Assembly: GCA_047636995.1 (NCBI GenBank) | Contig: JBLIGQ010000009.1 | Span: 22,390-86,389 of the forward strand | Direction: 5' to 3' | From: JAQWQB01 sp047636995 | Lineage (GTDB): Bacteria > Bacteroidota > Bacteroidia > Flavobacteriales_D > Sanyastnellaceae | Length of the DNA stretch: 64,000 nt | The notes under the pieces: model-generated | The model's database searches: none | Told to the model about the DNA's origin: nothing | What the model saw: only the letters and a program-made list of their open reading frames with translations | Made by a program: the position numbers and the translations under genes | Part shown: positions 50,152-58,706 of the stretch, in pieces | How the letters are laid out: the number at the start of each line of letters is the position of its first letter | How positions within the stretch are numbered: the first letter of the stretch is position 1

Positions 50152-51117
50152 ATGAAACAAGTTTTACTTTCCCTAGGGCTATCCCTTTTCAGCATCGCTC
50201 TTTTAGCGCAAGACGCAGCCTTAGTCTTGTTCAGTGAAAACGGTGAACTGTTTACTGTTCTTTTAAATGGCGAAAAGCAGAATGAAGCGCCTCTGAGCAG
50301 AGTGCGTTGTGTTGATTTAAACCAAGAATTCTATCAAGTGACGGTCGATTTTGATGATGCTTTGTTGCTTGATTTCAAGGCTAATTTCGCCATTGACAAG
50401 GGAATGGAAACAACAGCCATTGTGAAGCAAAATAAAAAAGGGAAATTTGTCCTTCGCATGTTCGGTTCTTCTCCACTCTCAAAAGTCTCTGTTGAACCTG
50501 TTGCTGAATATGTTCCGCTTGCGCCAAGAGCAGAGGGAAATGTTATTGAGGATGCTACACAAGACGTTTCGACTGGAACGGACATTAAAATCGCTGAAAC
50601 TGGAGCTGATTTAAACCAAGGTGGAATTGACATTGAAATGAATGTTCCTGGTTTCGACTTAAAAATAAAAATGGACATCCCGGATGAAGACCTTGAAATG
50701 AACTCATCTTATTCTGAAGAAATTTCGAGTTCAAGTACGGTGAACAATAGAATGAGTCTTCCTGTAGAGGATGAAGTAATTGAAAAGCCAATTGCGGCTC
50801 CGAGTTACAACGGATCAACTGGTTGTGATTGGCCCGAAGATGACACCACTTTTGACAATGCGATAAAAACCATAGAAGGAAAATCTTTTGAAGACAGTAA
50901 AATAACTTTGGCAAAGCAAATAGCGAAAAACAAATGTTTGACCGCACACCAAGTGATGAAAGTGATGATGACTTTTGACTTTGAGGCATCGAAGCTTGAT
51001 TTTGCTAAATACGCATATGATTTCACTTATGATCAGGGCAACTACTACGTTGTAAATGACGCTTTTGGATTTGAACTGACCATTGATGAATTGAATGACT
51101 ATTTAGAGAGTAAATAA
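50152..51117 (+). CDS. Secreted DUF4476 protein, first gene of the CsgG-LPP20 cluster
   Basis: 321 residues from the ATG at 50152; the open frame upstream lacks coding character and a signal peptide starts exactly here (MKQVLLSLGLSLFSIALLAQ). The N-terminal third is a beta-rich domain (DAALVLFSENGELFTVLLNGEKQ). The middle is low-complexity and acidic. The C-terminal 95 residues form a DUF4476 helical domain (FDNAIKTIEGKSFEDSKITLAKQIAKNKCLTAHQ and on). It lies 20 bases ahead of the CsgG-like gene on the same strand. TAACTTTA 22 bases upstream may be its -7 element. Confidence 0.8.
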   Translation: MKQVLLSLGLSLFSIALLAQDAALVLFSENGELFTVLLNGEKQNEAPLSRVRCVDLNQEFYQVTVDFDDALLLDFKANFAIDKGMETTAIVKQNKKGKFVLRMFGSSPLSKVSVEPVAEYVPLAPRAEGNVIEDATQDVSTGTDIKIAETGADLNQGGIDIEMNVPGFDLKIKMDIPDEDLEMNSSYSEEISSSSTVNNRMSLPVEDEVIEKPIAAPSYNGSTGCDWPEDDTTFDNAIKTIEGKSFEDSKITLAKQIAKNKCLTAHQVMKVMMTFDFEASKLDFAKYAYDFTYDQGNYYVVNDAFGFELTIDELNDYLESK

Positions 51118-51137
51118 CCTCGCTAAACTCTCCAATT

Positions 51138-52511
51138 ATGAAAATTTTACGCTGTACTATATTCGCATTAATTGCTCTTTTTGCAGTCTCTTGCGCTACT
51201 TCTAAATCTTTCTACAAGAAAGGTAAAAAACTAGAAGAAGCTGGGATGCTGGAAGAAGCTGCTTCAATGTACATGACATCACTTCAGAAGAACACATCAA
51301 ACATTGATGCCCGTATTGGCATGAAAGCCAGCGGTCAAATTGTAATGAATAAGTTGCTTCAAGAATTCGTTCAACTCAAGCAGTTTGGGGAAAAGAAGCA
51401 AGCTGTAAAGGCCTATGAATTAGCCGTGAGTTACCATCAAAAAGTGCAGCGACTCGGCGTTGAGTTACAATTTCCTGATTTCTACAAAGCTGATTTCCAA
51501 CAACTAAAAGAAGAATACACAATTGAGTTGTATCATGCCGGACTTGATTTAATGGATCAAGGGAAATACGCTGCTGCAGAAGCTAATTTTAAAGAAATCG
51601 AACGCTTAGACCCTGAGCATTCTGATGCATCAGACTTGGCTGACATTGCCTATGCTGAGCCATTGTACAAAAAAGCTGTAAAAGCTTATGATCTCATGGA
51701 ATACAGAGGAGCGCATAACAATTTCAAGTTAGTAGTAGATCGAATTCCTTCTTATAAAGAGGCTTCACAATTGAAAGCAGCTGCATTGCAAAACGGATTG
51801 TTCACCATTGCTATGTTGCCATTTAAAAATGCTACTTCCTCAGCAGGCCTTGAAGCTAAAGTAGAAGCGTATTCACTTGAAGCGCTAATCGGCGTCAACG
51901 ACCCCTTCTTAAAAGTGGTAGATCGTGCCAACATGGAATTGATTCTTGAAGAGCAGAAATTAGGACTCACTGGAATTATTGATGATGAAACTGCAGTTAC
52001 TGTGGGGGAACTTATTGGAGCGAAAGCCATCATGACAGGAACTGTTCTGAGTTATAGTAAATCAACGGGCCAGGTGAACTCAGCCCAACGAGAAGCCTAT
52101 GAGCAATACAAGGTTAAGCGCTATGACAAGGAGCAAGAAAAGTATTTCTATGACACGAAGTATAAAAAAACCTATTACACAGAGCTTCAGAGTGAAAACA
52201 GAGTGATCCTTTCTTTTCAGTATAAAATAATATCTCTTAAAACGGGCGAAATCCTCTTGACCAAAATTGTTGAGAAAGTTGAAACTGATCGAGCTGTATG
52301 GGGCGAATACGGAGGAGACCTTAATACAATTTATCCTGCTAAAACTAACGGGGTAAGTTTGAACTCAAGAGCAAGAGCAGGTTTACGCCAATTAATGACT
52401 GCAAGCCAAACACCCAAGAGTACTGACTTACTTACAAATGAAGCTTTCGAAGATGTCTCACTTGAAATGAAAAACCAAGTGAGCCTAAAAATTAAAGAAC
52501 TCGTAAAATGA
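51138..52511 (+). CDS. CsgG-like lipoprotein with N-terminal TPR region
   Basis: 457 residues. Lipoprotein signal with lipobox VSCA (MKILRCTIFALIALFAVSCA). Residues 25-215 are helical repeats of TPR type (GKKLEEAGMLEEAASMYMTSL, LMDQGKYAAAEANFKEIERLDPEH). The rest is a CsgG-like domain: IAMLPFKNAT, EALIGVNDPFLKVVDRANMELILEEQKLGLTGIIDDETA, GELIGAKAIMTGTVL. In curli systems CsgG forms a 9-fold outer-membrane pore; FlgO and LpoB relatives use the same fold without a pore. Stop overlaps the next ATG (ATGA). Whether this version forms a pore cannot be decided from sequence. Confidence 0.85.
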   Translation: MKILRCTIFALIALFAVSCATSKSFYKKGKKLEEAGMLEEAASMYMTSLQKNTSNIDARIGMKASGQIVMNKLLQEFVQLKQFGEKKQAVKAYELAVSYHQKVQRLGVELQFPDFYKADFQQLKEEYTIELYHAGLDLMDQGKYAAAEANFKEIERLDPEHSDASDLADIAYAEPLYKKAVKAYDLMEYRGAHNNFKLVVDRIPSYKEASQLKAAALQNGLFTIAMLPFKNATSSAGLEAKVEAYSLEALIGVNDPFLKVVDRANMELILEEQKLGLTGIIDDETAVTVGELIGAKAIMTGTVLSYSKSTGQVNSAQREAYEQYKVKRYDKEQEKYFYDTKYKKTYYTELQSENRVILSFQYKIISLKTGEILLTKIVEKVETDRAVWGEYGGDLNTIYPAKTNGVSLNSRARAGLRQLMTASQTPKSTDLLTNEAFEDVSLEMKNQVSLKIKELVK

Positions 52512-53881
52512 TTTTAAAAAGACTGCACATATTGCTCCCGGTATTGATGATTCTGGCAGCTTGCGGAGGTGATAAAGCTCTTGTAAGTACCCCAGAACGT
52601 CCAATGCCTGAGTGGGTCAACAACAGACCTATTGATGCAGCCTATTACATTGGTCTTGGATCTTCAAGTAAATTAACCGCACCGCTTGATTATGCGCAAG
52701 TGGCAAAGAAAAATGCACTTTCAGATTTGGCATCAGAAATCAGTGTTACTGTTAAAAGTGAGTCTTTCTTGAACACCATGGAGGTGAACTACAATGTTCA
52801 AGAAACCTTCAGTTCTGCGATCAATACTATTTCTGACGAAAAACTCGAAGGTTTCGAAGTTGTAGATGTCTATGAAGACGGAAAAGACTATTTCATTCTA
52901 TACCGTCTGTCGAAAGCCGAACATGAGCGCATTCGTCAAGCTAACAAAAATGCAGCGATGCAGGTTGGCTATGATTATTTGACAAAAGCACGACAAGCGA
53001 AAGATTTAGGAAACCTAAATAGTGCAACTGACCTCTATGTTCATGGCTTATTTGAGACTAAAGATTACTGGAATGAAGTAAACAAATGGACAGATGGCGA
53101 AGAACAAATTTACCTAGACAACACCCTCTTTCTAGAAATGAAAGGGATGTTAGATGAAGTTATTTTTGAATCTAATTTAGATAAGATTCAATTGAATTCC
53201 GGGAATGGTTTCGCCCAAGAAGTAGAAATTACTGCTCTACTTAACGGCCATCCAGTAAGCGGATTGAGTATTCAAACTAGTTTTGATAATTCTAAGTTCC
53301 GCAGCACACGAACGATGAAGACAGATGCTAGTGGAAAGGTCCTGATTCGAATAGAAGAGGCCAATTTAAAGAATGCGTCTAATGCACTTGAAATTTCATT
53401 GGACTTGGAAGCCTTGAAGCCAACAGATGTAGATAAAAAATTATTGAACCCAATGGTGGCTTCTGTGCGTAAGACAAATACAGTTATTCCCATTCGTGCG
53501 GTTCTTCCAACTGTTGCCTTCCGCGTGAGCGAAAAGAATTTCGGGAAAGAACTGGGAACGGCGAGGTTGGCTGACCCGTTGAGGAGAGAATTGTCAAAAC
53601 AGGGATTCAACTTCAGCAATCAGTTAAGCTCCGTTGACTATATTATTGATATAGAAGGAGACACAAAGGAAGGTGGGACATCTCAGGGGTTTCATGTGGC
53701 CATGTTAGACATGAAATGGACTTTGACAGATAAACAAGGAACTGTAATAATACAGAACAGTGCAGGTAATATTAAAGGATTACAGCTTACTTTTGAAGCT
53801 GCCGGACTAGAAGCTTACAAGAAAGGGGTTTCTAAAATGGAAAAAGAAGTTGCTGAAAGCATAGTGAAATCAATACTCTAA
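52508..53881 (+). CDS. LPP20-family lipoprotein
   Basis: 457 residues. Lipobox LAAC in the N-terminal signal (LLPVLMILAACGGDK). The LPP20 domain spans about residues 33-145 (MPEWVNNRPIDAAYYIGLGSSSK, AKKNALSDLASEISVTVKSE, DGKDYFILYRLSKAEHERI). A middle TPR-like stretch and a beta-sandwich (about 240-300) follow. A C-terminal alpha/beta domain (about 340-455) recalls the FlgT/TolB-like fold. LPP20 is the domain of FlgP of polar-flagellar outer-membrane rings and of Helicobacter Lpp20. Translationally coupled to the CsgG-like gene. Flagella are not expected in this organism. Confidence 0.83.
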   Translation: MILKRLHILLPVLMILAACGGDKALVSTPERPMPEWVNNRPIDAAYYIGLGSSSKLTAPLDYAQVAKKNALSDLASEISVTVKSESFLNTMEVNYNVQETFSSAINTISDEKLEGFEVVDVYEDGKDYFILYRLSKAEHERIRQANKNAAMQVGYDYLTKARQAKDLGNLNSATDLYVHGLFETKDYWNEVNKWTDGEEQIYLDNTLFLEMKGMLDEVIFESNLDKIQLNSGNGFAQEVEITALLNGHPVSGLSIQTSFDNSKFRSTRTMKTDASGKVLIRIEEANLKNASNALEISLDLEALKPTDVDKKLLNPMVASVRKTNTVIPIRAVLPTVAFRVSEKNFGKELGTARLADPLRRELSKQGFNFSNQLSSVDYIIDIEGDTKEGGTSQGFHVAMLDMKWTLTDKQGTVIIQNSAGNIKGLQLTFEAAGLEAYKKGVSKMEKEVAESIVKSIL

Positions 53882-53950
53882 CGTTTTGGCACGACATTTG
53901 GAAGTTTTAAAAAAGAACAACAAAGAACATTCGAGATAAAAACCAAGAAT

Positions 53951-54544
53951 ATGAAAAAGATCACCACAAATTCTACTCTTATGATGGTATTTGCCATGGC
54001 AATTCTCATCACCGCCGCTACCGGGTGTAAGCGTAAAAAAGAAATCGAAGATCCCAAGCCAGCAGGTGAGGTTCTAATTGCAGAGTACTGCACAGGAGAA
54101 AGCTACATGTCTGACAAAGATACATTCAGATCAGCTGCTACTGGTGAAAGCATGAACCGAGAAGCAGCGAAGAAAAAATCTCGTTCTAATGCAGAAGACG
54201 AATTAGCTCGCACACTTTCTGCAACCTTGAAGGCAGTTACAGATAACTATGTTAACTCTACCACTTTCAACAATAAAGAAGAAGTGACTGAAACGTTCAA
54301 CAACCTTGCTAGAACAATTGTTGATCAAGAATTAAAAGGTGTAGTGACCATTTGCGATAAGTTAACGCAAAAGCCCAATGGGAACTATGTAAGCTACATT
54401 GCAATTGAACTTTCAGGAGCAGATATTGCCGCGGCATACAATGATCGCCTATCACAAGACGAACGCATCAAGGCAGAATACAATTACGAAAAGTTCAAAG
54501 AAACTTTTGAAGCAGAAATGGAAAAGCTTTCTAACGAACAGTAA
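53951..54544 (+). CDS. Short LPP20-like lipoprotein
   Basis: 197 residues with a lipoprotein signal (MVFAMAILITAATGCKRKK, lipobox ATGC). The mature part repeats the LPP20-type logic: EYCTGESYMSD, an alpha-helix REAAKKKSRSNAEDELARTLSATL, then GNYVSYIAIELSG. It resembles a minimal LPP20 domain ending in a charged helix. It follows the larger LPP20 gene by 69 bases and is followed by a strong terminator, so it closes the four-gene cluster. Function unknown; a ring or complex partner of the two preceding lipoproteins is inferred. Confidence 0.75.
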   Translation: MKKITTNSTLMMVFAMAILITAATGCKRKKEIEDPKPAGEVLIAEYCTGESYMSDKDTFRSAATGESMNREAAKKKSRSNAEDELARTLSATLKAVTDNYVNSTTFNNKEEVTETFNNLARTIVDQELKGVVTICDKLTQKPNGNYVSYIAIELSGADIAAAYNDRLSQDERIKAEYNYEKFKETFEAEMEKLSNEQ

Positions 54545-54559
54545 TTCTACAACACGATT

Positions 54560-54589
54560 AAAAGGCTTTCCTGTGGAAGGCCTTTTTTT
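54560..54589 (+). terminator. Intrinsic terminator of the CsgG-LPP20 cluster
   Basis: AAAAGGCTTTCC pairs with GGAAGGCCTTTT (one T-G pair) around TGT, followed by T, 15 bases past the last stop. Confidence 0.9.
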
Positions 54590-54595
54590 ATGATC

Positions 54596-54629
54596 CGAAA
54601 AAGGGGTAACAACAAGTTGTTACCCCTTT
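54596..54629 (-). terminator. Intrinsic terminator of the decayed minus-strand gene
   Basis: A fourteen-base perfect stem (54600-54613 with 54616-54629) and a T run on the minus strand, just after the relic's stop codon. Forms a back-to-back pair with the preceding terminator. Confidence 0.88.
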
Positions 54630-54655
54630 CATATTTCAGTAGTTGGAGATCTAAA

Positions 54656-55543
54656 TCAGAGACATCCCTTACCAAACGCACCTCGAAAATCAAGTAAGCC
54701 TGAAGTATCAATAAATGCATCGCCATTCATAATCTCCTGAAAAATATGGAGATCCACAGTTAGATGCACAAGCAGCAAGTAGTTCTCGTAAGTCTGAAGC
54801 GTTAAAGAACCCTTCATTGTTAAAGTTACCGAAACATGAAGGCACACAGCCATCGCCGCAAGAACCATCATCAGTATCGGCATTTGGATTGTAATTACAA
54901 GCGTTACTGCTAGTACAACCAGAAATAGTGAATGGACTTTCTTATGCACCGGCATCAACATTTGCAAATGTTGCATTTTGAATGGTTACAAAGGAATCTT
55001 CTAAAGAGAATTGGTAAAGGTTCTAACAATTGTTTCTTGACTCACATTGCCTGAATTTAATACTTGAAACACTTAAAAAAGAAAAGTTTGACCTAACCTC
55101 ATTATAGAATCTTTGAATTTCAAATCTAGAAATGACAATATCGTCAGTCGTGTTTGAAATCAGAACTATTTTCTTTGAGTTAACGGTCACATCAATTAGG
55201 CTTCCAATGGCGCCAGATAAAACTGAAGCGTGAATTTTCCAATCACGCTCGCTCGTGTTTGCTTCTCCGCCTGAAAATGCAGCGTAAAGACTTACTCTGC
55301 TGGGCACAATGAATTGAATGTCTCTATTTGTCTTTGTGGTTGGCTTATAAATCACGTTCGCTGCACAAATCTCATTCACAATAAACGCTGCAGCCAAGCC
55401 ATCTTGATAGTCTAAATATGCGTTAGCCCATGAGAGGCCGTTATCAGATCCTATAGCGTGAATGTCTAAATAACAGCTACTAAAACCATAAAGCAGCTTC
55501 CTATGAATAGCAACAGTGCTGCTAGTTTGTTTAAGTTCTTCAT
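54656..55543 (-). pseudogene. Decayed secreted repeat/dockerin-like protein
   Basis: Remains of a secreted protein readable only in several frames. From the ATG at 55541-55543 a signal peptide (MKNLNKLAALLLFIGSC) runs to a TAG at 55466-55468. A second frame gives HAIGSDNGLSWANAYLDYQDGL and continues to 55023 through PTTKTNRDIQFIVPSRVSLYAAFSGGE and SERDW, the N-terminus of Bacteroidota beta-helix proteins. A third frame has an in-frame TAA at 54942-54944, then CNYNPNADTDDGSC and FNASDLRELLAACASNC. A last shift near 54735 gives NGDAFIDTSGLLDFRGAFG and the stop. At least three lesions, probably also an internal deletion. The original was likely a large cell-surface protein. Confidence 0.8.
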
Positions 55544-55642
55544 TGTTTCAGGTTTGCTAGTAGAAATTGTATTTCAAAGCAAACCTATTTAGATAATGAA
55601 GTGTAGTTCTCACCCGTATGGGTGAAATTGAATTTTGGAATG

Positions 55643-55675
55643 AAAAAAGGCCACCCAAACGGGCGGCCTTTTCAA
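55643..55675 (-). terminator. Intrinsic terminator of the second relic
   Basis: The minus strand forms AAGGCCGCCC, loop GTTT, GGGTGGCCTT (one G-U pair) followed by T. Confidence 0.85.
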
Positions 55676-55715
55676 TCCTAAGCGGATTCGTTAGTTTTCG
55701 AGATTGGTTTAAGCA

Positions 55716-55900
55716 TCATTCACAGTCGTTGCCGAAAAGCCCTAAAAAGATCAGTAAATCAGATGCATCAACCATAAAGTCACCATTTAGATCCACAGTA
55801 CAATCACCTGAGTCGCCAAATCCCGCCAAAAACGCGCGTAAATCTCTCGCGGAAACTGTTCCGTTTCGATCAAAATCTATGGCAGACAGAATACAGATGA
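55716..55900 (-). pseudogene. C-terminal dockerin-like fragment of a second decayed secreted protein
   Basis: The minus strand encodes ILSAIDFDRNGTVSARDLR and then DLNGDFMVDASDLLIFLGLFG before the stop: two EF-hand/dockerin-type calcium loops (DFDRNGTVSARDL and DLNGDFMVDASDL) about 30 residues apart. This is the usual C-terminal pair of large secreted Cryomorphaceae-type proteins. The frame stays open to 56030 but the upstream 45 residues (rich in Phe/Arg, no domain) do not look native, so the rest of the gene is lost. It retains its own terminator. Calcium loops are intact, so a short expressed product is not excluded. Confidence 0.65.
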
Positions 55901-56152
55901 GCATCGCATCGGTGAAATTCCACCGCAAAAACCTCCTCTCGATGTTAAACCGGCCCAATACCGCTGCCTTAGTAAGCTTCGCTTTAGAAAACGGACTTGT
56001 AGAGCAAAGGTAAAAACTGCTTTTACACACCTATTTGCAGAAAAACAGGTGCCTTATTGTGATTTGTACCCGTGAGCTAAATTTATCAAAACGAAAAATG
56101 TTCTTTAAAAGTTGCTATGCGTATATTCGTAGCGCCTAGGCAATAAGCACTT

Positions 56153-58705
56153 ATGTTCATGATTCGTCAAATCCTTTCTACACTGGCCCTGTTGTGGCTT
56201 TTTTTCTATTCTACTCCAGCATCTGCTCAAGTCTATGGGGATGTAATTTTCACTTGGGACTTCGCCGAAGGAATCCCTTTAGATTGGGACAACTCTTCAG
56301 ACAGTGGAATTGGGAATTGGGAATACAGGGGCCCTGATACCGCACCAGATGTTTCAGTTTGTTCACTGGGATCATGTGGCGGAACATCTGTGCCAATTAC
56401 CTCTGAAACAGCAAGCAACGGTTTTGTGATTTTCGATTCAAATTATTGGGATGACAACATAGGACCATGTGGAAATCTAGGCGCTGGACCTGATCCTGGG
56501 CCGCATGAAGCCTACCTCACTACACCTTCACTTGATTTTTCAGCCTACCCGAATGTAGCCCTCACTTTCCAACAACAATACCGCCACTTCACAGGCACTA
56601 CATTTGTCTTGTACTCTATTGATGGCGGAGAAACATGGGAATCTGCCTACCAAAATCCTGAAGCAGACAATACACAATCTGGTACATCAGAATGGGCTAG
56701 CGCTAATTTATCTGAGGCTATTGGCGGACAATCAGATGTGAAATTACGTTTTCAATTTAGCGGCTTTTATTACTGGTGGTTACTTGATGACATCACCTTT
56801 TATGTTCCTAGTCAGAATGATTTAATCATTGAAGATGTCAAGTATACTCTGTTTGACGGCACATTAGCGCCTAATGGATTTGGAGCTATTGAATATGACC
56901 AATGGCCTTCATTGATTGTTCCAGATTTCAACTTTTCTTCTATGATCACCAATGTTGGTGCAACTGTACAAACTGAGGTCAGCATGAACGTTCGAGTGAC
57001 GAACAGCGAAGGAGAATTTATCTATTCTGAAAATACAGAGCCACAGGAACTTCTACCCGGTGTTCAAAATACTGCTTTATTCCAGTTTGGCTGGGATCCT
57101 GGAAGTGCAATTGATGATTATATCATTCGATTTAAGGCAGAGCAAGTAGAAGAAGACCAAACACCACTGAACAACGAGCTATTTAAGGACTATACGATCT
57201 CTGCATATACTTATGCACGTGACGAAGGCCCCATGGTTGATACCTTTGTGCCTACCGGCGAAAACGCTTCTACCACCTATGAGGTAGGTAATGTATTTGA
57301 GTTTGACTACAACAACTTCTTGTTTCACAGTATCTCCATGGCTGTGGCCGAAGGAACTACTCCTGGAGCTCAGGTTTATGGCATCGTATACAATCTCACT
57401 TTTGATGATGTATTGGCAGTGACTGAACCCTATACCGTGAATGAGTACGACATTAATCTTCCGGGAGAAGAAAAGCTTATTCACTTGCCTTTGACGGAAG
57501 AGTTCTTGACTTCTGGTGACACTGCTTACGTCGTGATGGCAGGCTTTGTTCCTAATGACGAGCATTTGGCTTATTTCGCGCGAAGCGGTGAAGCTCCTAT
57601 TCAAGCATCATTACTGCGCTATCCTGAAATCAATGGGCTGTTTTACTTACTGAATACTCCCGTTGTTCGAATGAATTTATTTGGTGCTACTCAATCGCCA
57701 GGATGTTCTGATCCTAGCGCTACTAATTTCAACCCAGAAGCCACAATAGGCGATGGGTCATGCTTGTATTATGGTTGTACCAATTTGAATGCAGGAAACT
57801 ATAACCCAGACGCTAATTTCAATGATGGAACGTGCACTTTTTCTGGTTGTACTGACCCTGAAGCAGACAATTTTAATCCTGAAGCTACAGAAGATAACGG
57901 CACGTGTATTTATCTTGGTTGTATAGATCCTCTGGCAAATAATTACGATGAAACTGCCAATGAAAATGATGGTTCATGCGAATACAATGATGCCTTTTTA
58001 GGAGCAAGTGAAATTGAAGGATGCGCTCCACTTACAGTTGTTTTCACAAACCAAACAGATGTGGTAGACGGCGGTGCTTGTCTCTTTCAAATCGCTTCAT
58101 TCGAAACGATTGAAGATTGTGTTGAATCATTTGAGTACACTTTTGATGCCCCTGGTGAGTATCCAATCTCATACTCCTATAGTGTGGGTGAATTTATATC
58201 TGAATTCGATCTTACCGTAACTGTGTTCGCTCTTCCAGAGACACCAACTTTCACCTATACTTCTGAAGGGAACACCCTGTCTTGCGACAACTGCGAAAAT
58301 TCTGATTTAATTATTTGGTATCTGAATGGCGCAACTGTTCCAGACCAAAACAACGTTTCTTGGAACCCAATTGACAATGGCAACTACAGTCTTCAAGTAT
58401 TCAATATCAATGGTTGTTCTTCAATTAGCGAAGAAGAATTGGTGATCATCACTTCAGTTGAATCCATCAATCCTTTGACTGACATTCAACTTTTCCCTAA
58501 CCCAACTTCAGACGTTATTAATATTCGAAGTAGTTCCAATATTGACCACGCCATGATTTATGATGTCAGCGGAAAACTGGTCTTCGAAGCCGTTAATATT
58601 GGGCTCAATTCTAGCCTTGATCTGCGCGAAATGAATAGAGGGATTTATGTATTGAGTTTGGTTCGAAATGGAAAAAAGACCCACCACAGAATTTTACTCC
58701 ATTGA
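56153..58705 (+). CDS. T9SS-exported surface protein with four Cys-rich 24-residue repeats
   Basis: 850 residues. Signal peptide (residues 1-24, ending PASAQ; a second ATG at 56159 is possible). A jelly-roll 'choice-of-anchor'/MAM-like domain (about 30-225) contains WDFAEGIPLDWDNSS and SIDGGETWESAY. A long beta-rich region follows, then four repeats of GCxDPxAxNxNPxAxxxDGTC type (about 517-612). A PKD-like domain (about 618-690, GCAPLTVVFTNQT) comes next. The T9SS sorting tail (last 80 residues) has QLFPNPTSDVINI and GIYVLSLVRNGKK. Likely an adhesin or cell-surface enzyme-less scaffold. It stops one base before the convergent LptD gene. Confidence 0.9.
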   Translation: MFMIRQILSTLALLWLFFYSTPASAQVYGDVIFTWDFAEGIPLDWDNSSDSGIGNWEYRGPDTAPDVSVCSLGSCGGTSVPITSETASNGFVIFDSNYWDDNIGPCGNLGAGPDPGPHEAYLTTPSLDFSAYPNVALTFQQQYRHFTGTTFVLYSIDGGETWESAYQNPEADNTQSGTSEWASANLSEAIGGQSDVKLRFQFSGFYYWWLLDDITFYVPSQNDLIIEDVKYTLFDGTLAPNGFGAIEYDQWPSLIVPDFNFSSMITNVGATVQTEVSMNVRVTNSEGEFIYSENTEPQELLPGVQNTALFQFGWDPGSAIDDYIIRFKAEQVEEDQTPLNNELFKDYTISAYTYARDEGPMVDTFVPTGENASTTYEVGNVFEFDYNNFLFHSISMAVAEGTTPGAQVYGIVYNLTFDDVLAVTEPYTVNEYDINLPGEEKLIHLPLTEEFLTSGDTAYVVMAGFVPNDEHLAYFARSGEAPIQASLLRYPEINGLFYLLNTPVVRMNLFGATQSPGCSDPSATNFNPEATIGDGSCLYYGCTNLNAGNYNPDANFNDGTCTFSGCTDPEADNFNPEATEDNGTCIYLGCIDPLANNYDETANENDGSCEYNDAFLGASEIEGCAPLTVVFTNQTDVVDGGACLFQIASFETIEDCVESFEYTFDAPGEYPISYSYSVGEFISEFDLTVTVFALPETPTFTYTSEGNTLSCDNCENSDLIIWYLNGATVPDQNNVSWNPIDNGNYSLQVFNINGCSSISEEELVIITSVESINPLTDIQLFPNPTSDVINIRSSSNIDHAMIYDVSGKLVFEAVNIGLNSSLDLREMNRGIYVLSLVRNGKKTHHRILLH
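57701..57988 (+). repeat. Four tandem 72-bp coding repeats
   Basis: Exactly 288 bases = 4 x 72 in frame; each unit encodes 24 residues with Cys at positions 2 and 21. The units are diverged in DNA (roughly half the residues conserved: the Cys pair, Asn-Tyr/Phe-Asn-Pro, Asp-Gly-Thr/Ser-Cys) but no unit has gained or lost a codon. Confidence 0.9.
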
Positions 58706-58706
58706 T

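Noticed and set aside
55618..56013. Plus-strand open frame of 131 codons
   Set aside because: It is the antisense of the dockerin-like fragment; its sequence shows no domain and the minus strand explains the conservation.
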